Below are positions 1-10,800 of a DNA stretch of 64,000 nt, piece by piece (the stretch's first letter is position 1; the number at the start of each line of letters is the position of its first letter). Origin of the DNA: Melastoma dodecandrum (lineage: Eukaryota; Streptophyta; Magnoliopsida; Myrtales; Melastomataceae). The notes under the pieces are model-generated. The model worked only from the letters and a program-made list of their open reading frames with translations. It had not been told where the DNA came from and did not search any database. The translations under genes were made by a program, and so were the position numbers. The stretch spans positions 4,464,001 through 4,528,000 of the forward strand of contig JARUPY010000474.1 of assembly GCA_029817715.1 (NCBI GenBank), in the 5' to 3' direction.

Positions 1-429
1 AAAGTGTTGATGGGTCATGTGTATGAATAAGTGCCCTAAAGCAAGTGAAATACTTTACTATCAAGCAGAGGAATATGCTGGGAGACTGGAAAACCCAATT
101 GTTAGACTATTGGGTGAATCATCTTCAATTACTTCATATCATATGATGTTCAACCCAAGATAGTGCGACATTCAATCACCCCTACTGGTTGGGACAGTGA
201 CATACCAACATATACGCAAAATGGTACCCCCACCATAGTTCTTACCCAACTAGATGAGGCAGAGTGGGAGCCTGAAAAACTCCTCGCCTAGAATGGTTCG
301 CCCAATGAAAGACAAGCGAGGTGAAGCAGTACACATTGCACAGGTTGCGTATGTATAAGTCATCTTGAGCTAATCATGTTCCACTTTCAAATCTAGACGT
401 GCTGGCAGATGCGCTTTGAAGTATTTCAA

Positions 430-830
430 TTCCAAAAGTGCAAGTAAATGCACATTATAGTAATGTAATTGGTTATGACGATAAGTACAGAACTGTTGTT
501 GTTCCTTGTTATCCTTTAATTGAGATTACTTTAGGGACAAATGAACATCACCACATAACATTCATTAGCTCATTATTAAGCAAAGACATCTCTCAAACTA
601 TTAAGCAAATCTTGATTGATTATAAAGATTATTTTGCCCGAGATAATATTTAAATACCAGACCCGAAAAGCAGTTTGGTTGAATATAAGTTGTCAACATA
701 CGAGGAGATCAAACCCATAAAGCAAGCCCCTAGGTGAATGTCAAAAGAGGTGACATAGTTAATATATAATGAAGTTAAGAAACTATTTAAAGCTGGCTAT
801 AATCCGAACTACTAAGTATGTCGAATGAGT
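430..830 (+). pseudogene. Decayed Ty3-type pol remnant (protease-RT linker)
   Basis: An open stretch at about 438-653 followed by a broken continuation to about 820 reads like the spacer between protease and reverse transcriptase of plant Ty3 polyproteins. There is an 'IDYKDYFA' motif (compare the family's 'L..F.D.F'), then 'YKLSTYEEIKPIKQAPR', then 'EVKKLFKAGY', in the usual order and spacing. Stops interrupt it and no RT core follows, so it is a dead fragment. The flanks (1-430 and 830-1100) are AT-rich and show no other domain. The family call rests on motif order only. Confidence 0.5.
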
Positions 831-1099
831 GTCAAGTATAATGCATGGGGATGATAAGAGAATGTCAACCGTGTCAGCATTATGGGCCAACCAGTTGAGC
901 ATCGGCCACCAATATGACATTGTGGTGAAACCATGGTCCTTTAGAACTTGGCAAATGTATAATATTGGTAAAATTCATCTATAAAAAAATATTTGGTAAA
1001 CAAACACAACAATTCGAAACAAAACGAGAATCGTGGTTACCGTAAAGAAATCAAGACATGAACAACAGAATATGGGTGATAATTTTATAAAAGTAGAGT

Positions 1100-2345
1100 T
1101 ATTTGATACTATTATTAGGGATTTACATGGCTAGTTGGTGAGTTTATGTTAGATTTTTATAGATTTTATCGTCTTTTCAGTTTAGTTTATGTTTTCAATT
1201 AGCTTTTTGTTTTTATTATATTTTGAGTTTATTTTGAGGTGAATAGGTACACTAGTTGATGCCTCTTGGATTTGCGTTGATTTGGCATAAGTGAATGAGA
1301 AGAAACAAGAAGTTTGGACAAGCGGAGGAAAGGGACGAAAATCGACAAAGTACAAAAAAATTACAAAATAATGAAGGACACGTCTTCAATTAGAAGGACG
1401 CGACTTCACTAACTCAACAAATCATAAAGAGCGAAAGGAGTGCATCTATCAATGTCCTTGAAGAAAATTAAGGAACAAAAGATGCATTCATCTGCAAGAA
1501 GAAATGACATTCATAAATTTGTACTATATCTAGTCCAGCTACTGAATTTTTCTCAATATGATGATTTGAAGAAAGGGAGTATCAATTAGTTACTTTGTTT
1601 AGTCCTCTTAGATATTTATTTTTTAGACTTATTAGATCTTTTATATATTTTGAATATAATCTTAAGGAAGACAATTTGATACCTTCCGAGAGAATGATGA
1701 TCGAGCTTTTTCCACAAACATTCAGATTGTTGCAATCAAGACCCGATTTTATTTTATTATTTTGGATTTTGATATGGATTGCATATTTTACTCGGTGTAG
1801 CAAAATTTGTTTATCGTGAACTAATTTTTTAATCTAGGGCGTTAAGTTTGCTAAACTTGTCGAAGTGATTTTGAACCGGATTTAATTTTTAAAATTGTGA
1901 CGTTCTTTGATGTGCTTACGTGTTTATTTTTCTGAAATACGATTGTCGTTTGTTTTTTAAATTAACTTGAATTATCTTAGCATTGGGATATATGAGTTGA
2001 ATTCGAGAAGAAAATCAAAGGACATATTAATAATAATCGTATATAGGGATATCAGAGTTAATATTATTTGGATTGACTGCTTGGAGTTAATTGAATATAG
2101 ATCATAAGAATACAAATACAATCATATGAGAGCGTGATTGAAATCGTTAGACAATTCATCTTGTAACATTCAATTTATTTAATAAGTAGAGTAAATTTAA
2201 ATACCCTAGACTTTCTACCCTCGCTCATTTTATTTTCGTTACTTTTATTTTCATTCGTCATATATTCGATTGGTCTAGATAAAAAAAAGTGGTTTAATTT
2301 AGTATTTAGAAAACGATTAATCCTCGTGGGAACGATATCTCATGT
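1100..2345. other. AT-rich stretch, possible old LTR
   Basis: No gene is visible. The sequence is AT-rich with only short chance frames. Its right end (2321-2340) carries 'tcctcgtgggaacgat', a string often seen near the internal end of plant Ty3 LTRs, so this may be the LTR belonging to the pol remnant on its left. No second LTR copy was found. Confidence 0.25.
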
Positions 2346-3537
2346 GTTATAATTGATATATGTGTATACTTGTGCGCAATGCATTTTTAGTAGCACAACA
2401 GGTAGGAACACGGAGGAGACTCTCTGTACTCACCAATGTCATTGCCAAGAAAACAAGGAAATAAGGAAGAGAATAAAAAACACCACCAAGTTATTGTCTT
2501 CCGGTCTTGGCAAAAGTGATTTTCATGGTTTTAAGTCAGATAAATGACTTTTATAGTAATAATATTCCTAATTACACGACATGCCAAAAAACATACGTCT
2601 ATCAATATAACCACTGCACTTTCCTGACTATCAAGGTAACTGTCACGCATTCATGGCCTAAAACGTATGCTCAAGAATGTGTCTCTGTTATGGTAACCAT
2701 CTTCATGCTTTAGAATGTGTCCCCTAAATTTTCATTTATTGATCATTCGCTCGGACTATTGTTCCCATCCTCGGTCAGCCTATCCCTCCACCAATTTGTA
2801 TCTTCGATCATCTCTTTTCACCTTAGCTATTTGAGAACTTCATGCGTTTTTTTTGGTTCGATTGAACTCTACTCAATGAACTCGAACTCGATCGGGGAAT
2901 TGAGCCTTGCAAGTGGCATTCTCTATGTATAAACGAAAGGAAAAATATGGGTTACAAACCTATGGACAAATGTTTGTTTGGAAAAACATGGATTTAATGT
3001 TAGTTTGGAAAAAATTGATTAAATACGATTGAAATTTAAAAAATTCTTTATTTACCGTCCCTAATAGGGGTGAGCAGGTTCTAGATTTTGAGGTTTCGGA
3101 CGTGGAACCTGGAACCTACCCTATAACGGTTTTTAATTTTTAGAATCTTAGAACCTACTCTACCGGTTCTAGGATAGGTTTCAGTTCCGGTTCCGTCAAT
3201 AGCGTCGCCCTTTGACAAAGGGATATTTTATCATTTACCACATAATCATTGTTCTGTGAGAGCTCGATGAAATATAAAAATTCTTAGCAATGTATCACAC
3301 AAGATAATATGACAGACAATTAACACGAAACATAACTTCAATCAATATTCTTTCCTTATTCCAAAGCTATGTAATACCTTTTGTCACATAATTAATTGAA
3401 TAAATTAATTATTATGTCAAGTTCGAGGTTCCATGTTAGTTGATTCTGACTTAAGAACTTGAAACCGATTATAAAAAATTTAAAACCTAAAACGTATCTA
3501 AAAAATAAAAAATCGTTTACCGTGAAAAATTTGTTAA
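2346..3537. other. Intergenic, GGTTC-rich repeat remnant
   Basis: No supportable gene. Around 3061-3200 the sequence is rich in 'ggttc', 'ggaacct' and 'ccggttc' words starting with 'aggggtgagcaggttc', like the ends of common non-autonomous DNA transposons of plants. The same word style returns near 3420-3480. Its boundaries could not be fixed. Confidence 0.25.
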
Positions 3538-3731
3538 GGCAGTGTTTGAAATCATCGGAAAAGGTAAGAATAAAAAAGAAAAAGAGGGAAAATCTTTAAA
3601 TTGACCAAAATGCTATTTTATAATAGAAAGAAAATGAAAATCAAGAAGTAGAGGGTCAGGTGATTTTGGTCAATTTAAAGGTTTTCCCTAGTTTTCTTTT
3701 TTATTCTTATCATTTGATTTCAAACGCTGCC
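3538..3731. mobile_element. Tourist-like MITE (PIF/Harbinger type)
   Basis: A 194-bp near-palindrome. The left end 'ggcagtgtttgaaat' is matched at the right by 'atttcaaacgctgcc' in inverted orientation, and complementarity continues inwards ('ttaaattgaccaaaat' against 'attttggtcaatttaa'). It is flanked by TAA on both sides (3535-3537 and 3732-3734), the 3-bp target duplication expected for Tourist elements. It ends 144 bp before the proposed ATG of the malectin-like gene, so it sits in that gene's leader or proximal promoter. Confidence 0.85.
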
Positions 3732-3875
3732 TAAGTGATGTATGGTCGCGGAGGCAGCAAATCGCGGTTGCTTTTGAGTCATTTGACTCCGTCCATTCCA
3801 GCCAGCTTTTGGCTCGAATGTCATCTGCATGTGTTTCTTCCCCACAATCTTTCCCACTACTCCTTGATTTCCGGG

Positions 3876-5303
3876 ATGGCGTTGTTGATGTTCTCGGCGG
3901 GGTTGATTGGGGCATTCTCCACTCTCCCTTGTCCTGCACTCTCCCTCTATCGCGTCTCCCCGCCCGACTACTTCCTCGTCAACTGTGGTTCTCCCTCTGA
4001 TTCCCTCGATCAAGCCAACCGCCTCTTCCTCGGAGATGACAAATCTTCATCCCCAAGGTTCTTCCACCTCGTTGACCAAAACCCAGTTCCAGGTGCCCCT
4101 TGTATCTACCGCACTGCCTCAGCCTTCTCCAAACCCTATAAGTACGTCTTCCCCGTCCGAGAGAGAGGCACCCATGCCCTCCGCCTTCACTTCAATCGAT
4201 TCCGCTCCTCTGCATTTGACCGGTATGATGTGGAGTTTCACGTCTTAGTTGATGGGTTTGTGGTCCTGAGCAATTTCACCGGGGGACATGGGGCCACTGT
4301 CAAGGAATTTTTTATCTGGGTCGATAAGGACGAGGTTGCTGTACATTTCCTGCCTAGTACGAGGAATAAAATTGGGTTCGTCAATGCAATTGAGCTCATT
4401 TCTTCGCCGAAAGATTTGATCCCAGAGGTTGCTCATTTTGTTGGTGATGGTGAAATTGTTGACTTTGAAGGGTTGAATCGGCAAGCCTTGGAAGTTGTTC
4501 ATCGGCTGAATGTGGGTGGCCCCAAAATTACGCCCTTTAATGATTCACTGTGGAGGACTTGGGCACCCGACGATGAGTTCTTCTTGTCAAGCTCTGTGTC
4601 GGATATGGTGTACTCCCCTGGGAGGATTCAATACCGAGAGGGAGGTGCAAGTCGTGAAGTGGGTCCAGATAACATGTATAGTTCGGCTAGAGTGATAAGG
4701 AGTGCAAACCAATCGGTCTCAAATATCTCAATGACGTGGGTTTTACCTGTGGTTAGGGGTCACAATTATCTTGTCCGGCTGCACTTTTGTGATATCGCCA
4801 GCATCTCTCTGGGGTTGATATACTTCAATGTGTATCTTAATGGGGTCTTGGTCTATGAGAATCTGGACCTCACGCACATTGTCAATGAGATTTTGGCATC
4901 TCCTTATTATGTTGATTTCATTGTTGATGGGGATGGCTTGCAAACCCTGAATGTCAGCATTGGGCCATCGAATTACAGTCTTCCACATGCAGTTGATGGT
5001 ATATTGAATGGAATTGAGGTTATGAAGTTGAATAACTCAATGGGCAGCCTTGATGGTGAGGTTTGTGCTGGTTTTCTTTTCAGAAGTTGGCCAAGAGAAA
5101 ACATCGGTTCATTGGTTCCTTTGATAGCATTAATCTGCCTTATTTTAGGCATATCTCTTGTAAAGCACATGAGGGCCATTTGGATAAGTAGCACAGTAGT
5201 CTGGACTAAATTGCCGACAGATGGAATGGAAGTGTTTGAGGAGCAAGCGGCTCCGCAGATTGCGGGAAAGATGGATTGCAACAATTCCCTGTTATATATG
5301 TGA
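3876..5303 (+). CDS. Malectin-like receptor protein lacking a kinase domain (CrRLK1L-related)
   Basis: A single 475-residue frame. The start is the ATG at 3876, which opens a hydrophobic signal peptide (MALLMFSAGLIGAFSTL). The frame is open upstream to 3735, but that extension is not signal-like. Residues about 30-190 form a first malectin-like domain ('YFLVNCGS', 'YRTASAFS', 'ALRLHFNRF', 'FVNAIELIS') and about 215-385 a second ('RTWAPDDEFF', 'YLVRLHFCDIAS', 'VDGILNGIEVMKL'). About 412-429 is a membrane helix. CrRLK1L receptors (FERONIA/THESEUS group) continue into a cytosolic kinase after about 400 further residues. Here the frame stops 46 residues after the helix and no kinase motif occurs in the next kilobase. 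It may be a receptor-like protein or a truncated paralogue. N-glycosylation sites are frequent, as expected for a wall-facing ectodomain. Confidence 0.85.
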   Translation: MALLMFSAGLIGAFSTLPCPALSLYRVSPPDYFLVNCGSPSDSLDQANRLFLGDDKSSSPRFFHLVDQNPVPGAPCIYRTASAFSKPYKYVFPVRERGTHALRLHFNRFRSSAFDRYDVEFHVLVDGFVVLSNFTGGHGATVKEFFIWVDKDEVAVHFLPSTRNKIGFVNAIELISSPKDLIPEVAHFVGDGEIVDFEGLNRQALEVVHRLNVGGPKITPFNDSLWRTWAPDDEFFLSSSVSDMVYSPGRIQYREGGASREVGPDNMYSSARVIRSANQSVSNISMTWVLPVVRGHNYLVRLHFCDIASISLGLIYFNVYLNGVLVYENLDLTHIVNEILASPYYVDFIVDGDGLQTLNVSIGPSNYSLPHAVDGILNGIEVMKLNNSMGSLDGEVCAGFLFRSWPRENIGSLVPLIALICLILGISLVKHMRAIWISSTVVWTKLPTDGMEVFEEQAAPQIAGKMDCNNSLLYM

Positions 5304-5786
5304 TTCCAGATGATATACCTTTGGATTGTATGATCTACAAGTCGGAATTTATGACAAATATACAGGCCATTTGTAGCTTAAGGTCTGGCAGGTGTCATGT
5401 ATATGAATCAGAGTTTGTTTATCTAATTTGGCTTCTGCATACTTAAGCTTGTTTCCTCACTCGAATACATGTGACTCCTGATATAGTTACCGAATGTCAT
5501 GTATGTAATAGAGGAATCTGCTGATAACTCTCTGCTTTAATCTATATTTACCATTTTGTAGCTTTATAGGTAAGAAGCAACTCGTGGCCCATGATAGTTT
5601 TGTCTGATGATGATTACTTAACATATCCTGGGACGGATTGGGCGCTTCTGATGTACTTTGTATCGTCATGATGAAATTATTGTGAATATGACTTTTGAAG
5701 TCCTTAATAGAACAACGTAGAGCTTGTGACTGCTCATGGTAAATGATTGGCGTTATGCTTTCTCCTGTGTGTGCTAAGCCATATTG
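5304..5786. other. 3' region of the malectin-like gene
   Basis: No gene seen. Probable 3' untranslated and flanking sequence. A displaced kinase exon was looked for and not found. Confidence 0.4.
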
Positions 5787-5794
5787 ATCAAGAC

Positions 5795-6167
5795 CAGAGT
5801 TGTCAAAGGCACGTCGGGCATTTGCCTAGGAGCTCGGACGAGGCGAGATGAGCCCCCACCGCCTCATCAAATGCCAGGCAGGCGATGTGTCCAAGGCGCT
5901 CGCCTGAAACTCAGGCGGTGAGCCCGGCCCAGCCTGATAATTCTTCGAATGACGAAATAACAAAAGAAAAAAAGATCAATTCTTGTGAGAAACCCTAAAA
6001 TCCAACATTCAACCTCAGAAGAGGAAGGGAGGTCTAAGCAGCTGACGAGCACCAGAGAGTGAAGAGGAAGGCCGAATCTCGGCTTGAAGGTTGAAAACAG
6101 GCTTGCGCCTTGTCTTGAGACTTACGCCTCGGGCGATAAACAGGGTTGGGGCCTTTAACAACACTTA
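5795..6167. mobile_element. hAT-like MITE with 8-bp target duplication
   Basis: A 373-bp element starting 'cagagttgtcaaaggc' and ending 'gcctttaacaacactta', imperfect inverted ends of about 16 bp. It is flanked by 8-bp direct repeats 'atcaagac' (5787-5794) and 'ttcaagac' (6168-6175), which match at 7 of 8 positions. The interior is rich in 'gcctcg/gaggcg' words on both sides. An 8-bp duplication and CAG-type ends fit the hAT superfamily. The right terminus differs from the left by changes resembling C-to-T decay. No transposase is encoded. Confidence 0.75.
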
Positions 6168-6893
6168 TTCAAGACATGGTACGTGGCACATGATTATGCG
6201 TGCTATTGTTGTTGAGAAGCATGCTCCGTGCTTACGAGTTCACGATGTTGTTGCAGGCAATGGAAGGGGTTACATGACCCAGAGGCTTTTTAAGTTGCCT
6301 TGAGAAGCAAAGTACATCATTGTTTGCGGTTGATAGAACCAGTCACTCAAAGCGGGCCCTTTCCCTGACTTGGTTTCATGCTACTTAAAAGATTTTTTTT
6401 TTTTGTGGGGGGGGGGTTAGAATATATGGATAAGGCAGGATGGGCCCTTCACTTCCACTCCAAGGTTCGTCAGGTTGATGATGATGATGCACTTCTGTAA
6501 AGTCGGAGAGGTTTCAAAAAGTTGTGCTGCAATACAAACCATCATACTGTGGCGGAGGATTTGCTATTTATTGTTGACTACTTACTGTTCTCATGAAGGC
6601 CCCAAAGGAAGAAGAAGCACAAACAAAGAAAAAGAGAGAGAGAGAGAACACTCCCAATCCCATTTGTATTAAATATAGCAATTTCATGCATTAAGCAATC
6701 CTTAACTGCCTGAAGGAAAAGAACAAACGAACACACCCATCCATCACCTCCTTCCCTCTCACCCACCTACAATCCTGTTCCTTTTTCCCAGGATTGGCGA
6801 TCCCCCACAAAGCAAGTTCAAAGATTCCAATCTTTCCCTTCTTCTTCTTCTTCTTCTTCTTGTCGTTGTTATTGGGAGGGAGGGAAGTGTTTG
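6168..6893. other. Intergenic with microsatellites
   Basis: No supportable gene. It contains a T11 and a G10 tract (about 6390-6420), a GA run (about 6632-6650) and a TTC run (about 6838-6860) just upstream of the RING-H2 fragment. Confidence 0.4.
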
Positions 6894-6995
6894 ATGGGTT
6901 TCCCGGTGAGATACACGGAGTTGTTCCTCCCCAAGCTCCTCCTCAACGGCCTCTTCTTCCTTGGATTCGCCATCCTCAATACTCGTTCTCCATGA
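6894..6995 (+). pseudogene. N-terminal fragment of a BRH1-like RING-H2 gene
   Basis: The 33-codon frame begins MGFPVRYTELFLPKLLL, which closely follows the conserved opening of small plant RING-H2 E3 ligases of the BRH1/RHA/XERICO group (family opening: MGFPVGYTE.FLPKL, a membrane-anchor helix). The frame stops at 6993. None of the three frames after it shows the RING cysteines and histidines in the next several hundred bases, so only the N-terminal anchor survives. A TTC microsatellite lies directly before it. Alternatively it is the first part of a gene disrupted by a deletion. Confidence 0.6.
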
Positions 6996-7886
6996 CAGAC
7001 GACGGAGGAGGCCTTGAGGGTTGGTAAGGTCCGGCAAACGGACGGAGAGGCGGGATACTAACCACGACGACAGTTGAAAGGCGTTGGCGGGCGCGTGGGT
7101 TAGGACATTTTGACCCCGAAGAATAAAAAGCAGAGTGATGCTCACTGTATGTAATGGTCAACCAAAGTCGAATATATATTATATATTAAAACAAACAGAT
7201 AAAGAGAGTTTTGTAGAAGTACTATAAAATTTTACCACTTAAGGATCGCGTTTTCAGAAAATGCATAGAGGACAGGTAACCGCCCCTCTATTCTTCTCTT
7301 CCCTGCCTTTTCTCCCCGTCCTCTTTATAATTTAAGGGACACATTTAAAAAATACACCCCTTCGTACGATAAAACTATATTTTACGAAATTCGGACGATA
7401 TTTTATAATTTTTTTTTTTAAATCAACCTTATTTTCCTACTAAGATCAGAAAAGGGGCATGAAATTTGCCCGAATAGACTTTGGGTCCATTTCACCCCAA
7501 TATCCATTGACCCCTGAAATAGAAATAGAATGCATTAGTGAAAAACCAGAGAGCCTAAATATGTTGGGTGGGGGAGGATCTCAGCTCTCTTCTCCACTCC
7601 TCCGGCATAATATCACAAGGAACCCCGGTGTAGCTTTCTTTTCTATATCAATATTACATACACAACAACAACAACCACAACCACACGCTAAAAACCTTTT
7701 ATGCGCCCACTAGATTGGCAACTTTACTTGAATCCTCTTATGCACAAGACCATGAAGGTCTACCTACCACGGGTGCTTTATACCTCTCCTTCCTGAGGAG
7801 ACTCAACACTGTGTGGTGGCAGCTTTACGCCTCAGCATTGCTGGGGAGGTCGGGTCGCACATTCAAAACACAGAACTAACAACTAC
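6996..7886. other. Intergenic; includes presumed 3' UTR of BRM
   Basis: No gene seen on either strand. AT-rich in the middle, with CAA-type simple sequence near 7660. The part next to 7887 is expected to be the 3' untranslated region of the minus-strand BRM gene. Confidence 0.4.
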
Positions 7887-10800
7887 TCACAAATGACTGG
7901 CCCGCCTCCTAGCTGAATCTGTTCTCAGCCTCTTCACAGGATTTGCCCAACTTGCGTCTCTTCCAACACTGTTACCTGCCTGCCCAGACTGGCTTATCCA
8001 TCCTTGTCGATGGATGCCAGGTGTGGCTGATCTTAAATCCTTCGACATGGAGGCCATTCCCGGACTCCCTATCCCCCGACTTGTTCCTGCAGGGGATATG
8101 GGAGACGACCCACTCCTTGGCTTTGTTGGTGCTTTCTCGCGGTCCATCCTCTTCTTCTTACATATAAACAACTCGCCTGGATGGGCTAGCAGCAGAGATT
8201 CATCCCTCTGACTGGCTTCTATACTATTCCGACTCCCCCTAGCCGAGCCCGAGTCGTTTTGGTTTAGACTCACCCGGATCCTTGTTGCTTCTTGATTCAT
8301 AGGAGGTGTCTGCCGCATCATCTTTCTAGGCTGGGTATCAATATCAACCTCTTTCATTGGCTTGCCTCTCTTGCCTTGGCCTGTTGTTAATGGTTTGGGC
8401 GATTGAGAGGAAGTGGAGGTAGATAAAGGACCAGTGAAGGAAAGAGCACTTCTGGATTCTTCAAAGTTTTTGTCTGGAAATGCAATTCTCAATATGTCGA
8501 AAAAGAGGTTGTGGACCTTCCTTGCTTCGGACCTAACCTGCAGAATCCAACCCAGCCATCATCATATTCTGATCTCAACCCGCGATACTGAACACTAACC
8601 AAAAGATCAACTTCAAGAGTAGTAAAATATTATAGGATGAAGGAAAAAACCTGAATTCCCAACAGGGAATGTACCTCAAGAGAAAACCCATAGAACTGCA
8701 TTGCACCTTTCAACATGAGTTGCACATCAAACACAAGATCCATCACGCCAGTGTACTCCAATCTCTCCACGCGTTTGTCTATCTTCCGAAGATCCAGAAG
8801 ATTACTTCCTGTCCTTCTCCAAAGATCTGTTAGCAGAGGAACAATATGCTGCCCTTCCTTATCTATCCTTCTTTGAAGCTTGTTGACGACATTCTTGCAC
8901 TACACATGAAATCATCAGTTAAATGGCGGATAATGAATTCAAAGATCTACACATGAAATCATCAGTTAAATGGTGGATAATGAAGCCAAAGATAAGCAAG
9001 ACACTTGATACGGTCCCGGCTCAGGAATCGAGTCCATGGGCGACTGATGACAAAATTGGTCGGAACCTTGGTCCTTACGACCTATGGGTGCGAAGGATAA
9101 GGGTGTCAGAGACTTCGATCTCACTTCTCTAAGAGAAAAGTAAACCTTTGCTTTTCTTTCAAATATTGCTTACCCCTCTCCATAGATTGGTAGGCTTTAA
9201 ATAACATAATAAGAAATTCCCAATCACCAAAATAACTAAAACCAAAATAAAAAACTAAAACTTATCCTATCAATTCTTCTAATTAGACTCTTATTAAATA
9301 TTTTATTTCTGAAGACGAATAGACTCTTATTTTACAAAAGATCAAACCTATCAAACATGAACCCTACATTGCACCTCTGCCAGTGAAATTTTAGCAGTGA
9401 TCAGGATTCAGGATTAAAAAGTAAAAATATCTACACAGTGAAATCTAAATATATACTTATCTGCATTCATTGACATTCAAATCTAAATACAACTCAGTCT
9501 CTTTCCTTTTGATAGAAGAGACGGATTGCCACAAAGAAATATCAATTGTAAGGGCAAAATGGAAAATAAAAGGAGGCAAACTAATAAAAGAATGTGCAAG
9601 TCTGGAAATAAAACAGGGGCCAATTGTTTGCCAGAACAAGTGCAATTACCTTCCTCTGAACAAAATCGGGGACACAATTAGCCATGCTGGTGCCGGCAGG
9701 ATTTGAAGTTTTGGTGTCCCAGCTTTCTTTGACATGTCCAGCAACATCTGATAAAGCCATGCTATTCGACCTTACAGAATGCAGTAAGGTATGTATCTTA
9801 GTTTCACTCATTCTCCTTAAGGATGTTTGCCGCTTATTTTTAATAGATGCCCCACCACCCACTTGCTTTAAAGCACCACGGTCTACCGAACCACTGGTTT
9901 CAGTGCTGGACCTAACAGGCATTTGATGTTTGTTGTCCATTTGACGAAGCAGTAGTGATGGATCTCTAGACTGAAGTGGCGGTGTCCCCAACTTGTTTTC
10001 ACCATTATCCAGTGTATGACGAGGGCGCATTCTAAGGCTACGTTTCCGTTTGATCATTGGTTGGACAACCTGTTCATCTTCACCATCTTCGCGTTCATGA
10101 ATCCAACTCTCAGATTGCCGATGATCTGCATGGGAGTCTTCAGAAATAGCAATTTCTCCCTCTTCAAGTTCTTCTGGCTGACAAATAACAACAGACTAAA
10201 ACTAAAAAGTTAGCCAACTGAAGATATTCATAATGCAACAACAGAAACAGGATTAAGAAAAATAAAACCTACCAGTCTCTTGGACATTGAACTTGGCAGA
10301 CCGTCCAATGCAGATAAAGAACCAAACTTTCGGGAAGATACAGAAGGAGATGCCGTCCTAGGAGGCCTCTGACTTCCAGCTGATGATCCAGAGGATCCGG
10401 GACGTTCAAGGACATAATCATTCCCATCTCTCCCAGATGAACATGGATACTCGTCACCTTCTTCACAGGGAGAGGCATCCTCTTCCGACTCATCCTTATC
10501 AACTGGCAGTGCTCCAGCAGCACCAGGGTAGGGATCATTGTCAAACTCTTCAATCTCCCCCTCTTCCTCATGCGCATATTCTTCATTTGCCTCATCAGAA
10601 CTTGCTTCCGAGTACTCTCCATTTTCATCAACAACCTCTTTGTAGTTTATGTGTTTCTTAGCCTTGGGTCGGCCCCGTTTCCTCTCTGATTTTGGAGATT
10701 CTGACCCAATGCTTCCACCAAATAAAGCATGCTTTAAAGGTTTTTTGGAAAGGGTAGCAACAATATCATTAACCTCTTTTGTACTCGCTCGAAGCCACTT

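Noticed and set aside
6168..6310. Short plus-strand frame 'VVAGNGRGYMTQRLFKLP'
   Set aside because: No recognisable family, no continuing exon, and it abuts a MITE; insufficient to call a gene.
6578..7145. Arg-rich minus-strand open frames
   Set aside because: They are antisense to a TTC/GA microsatellite and to the RING-H2 fragment; composition alone explains them.
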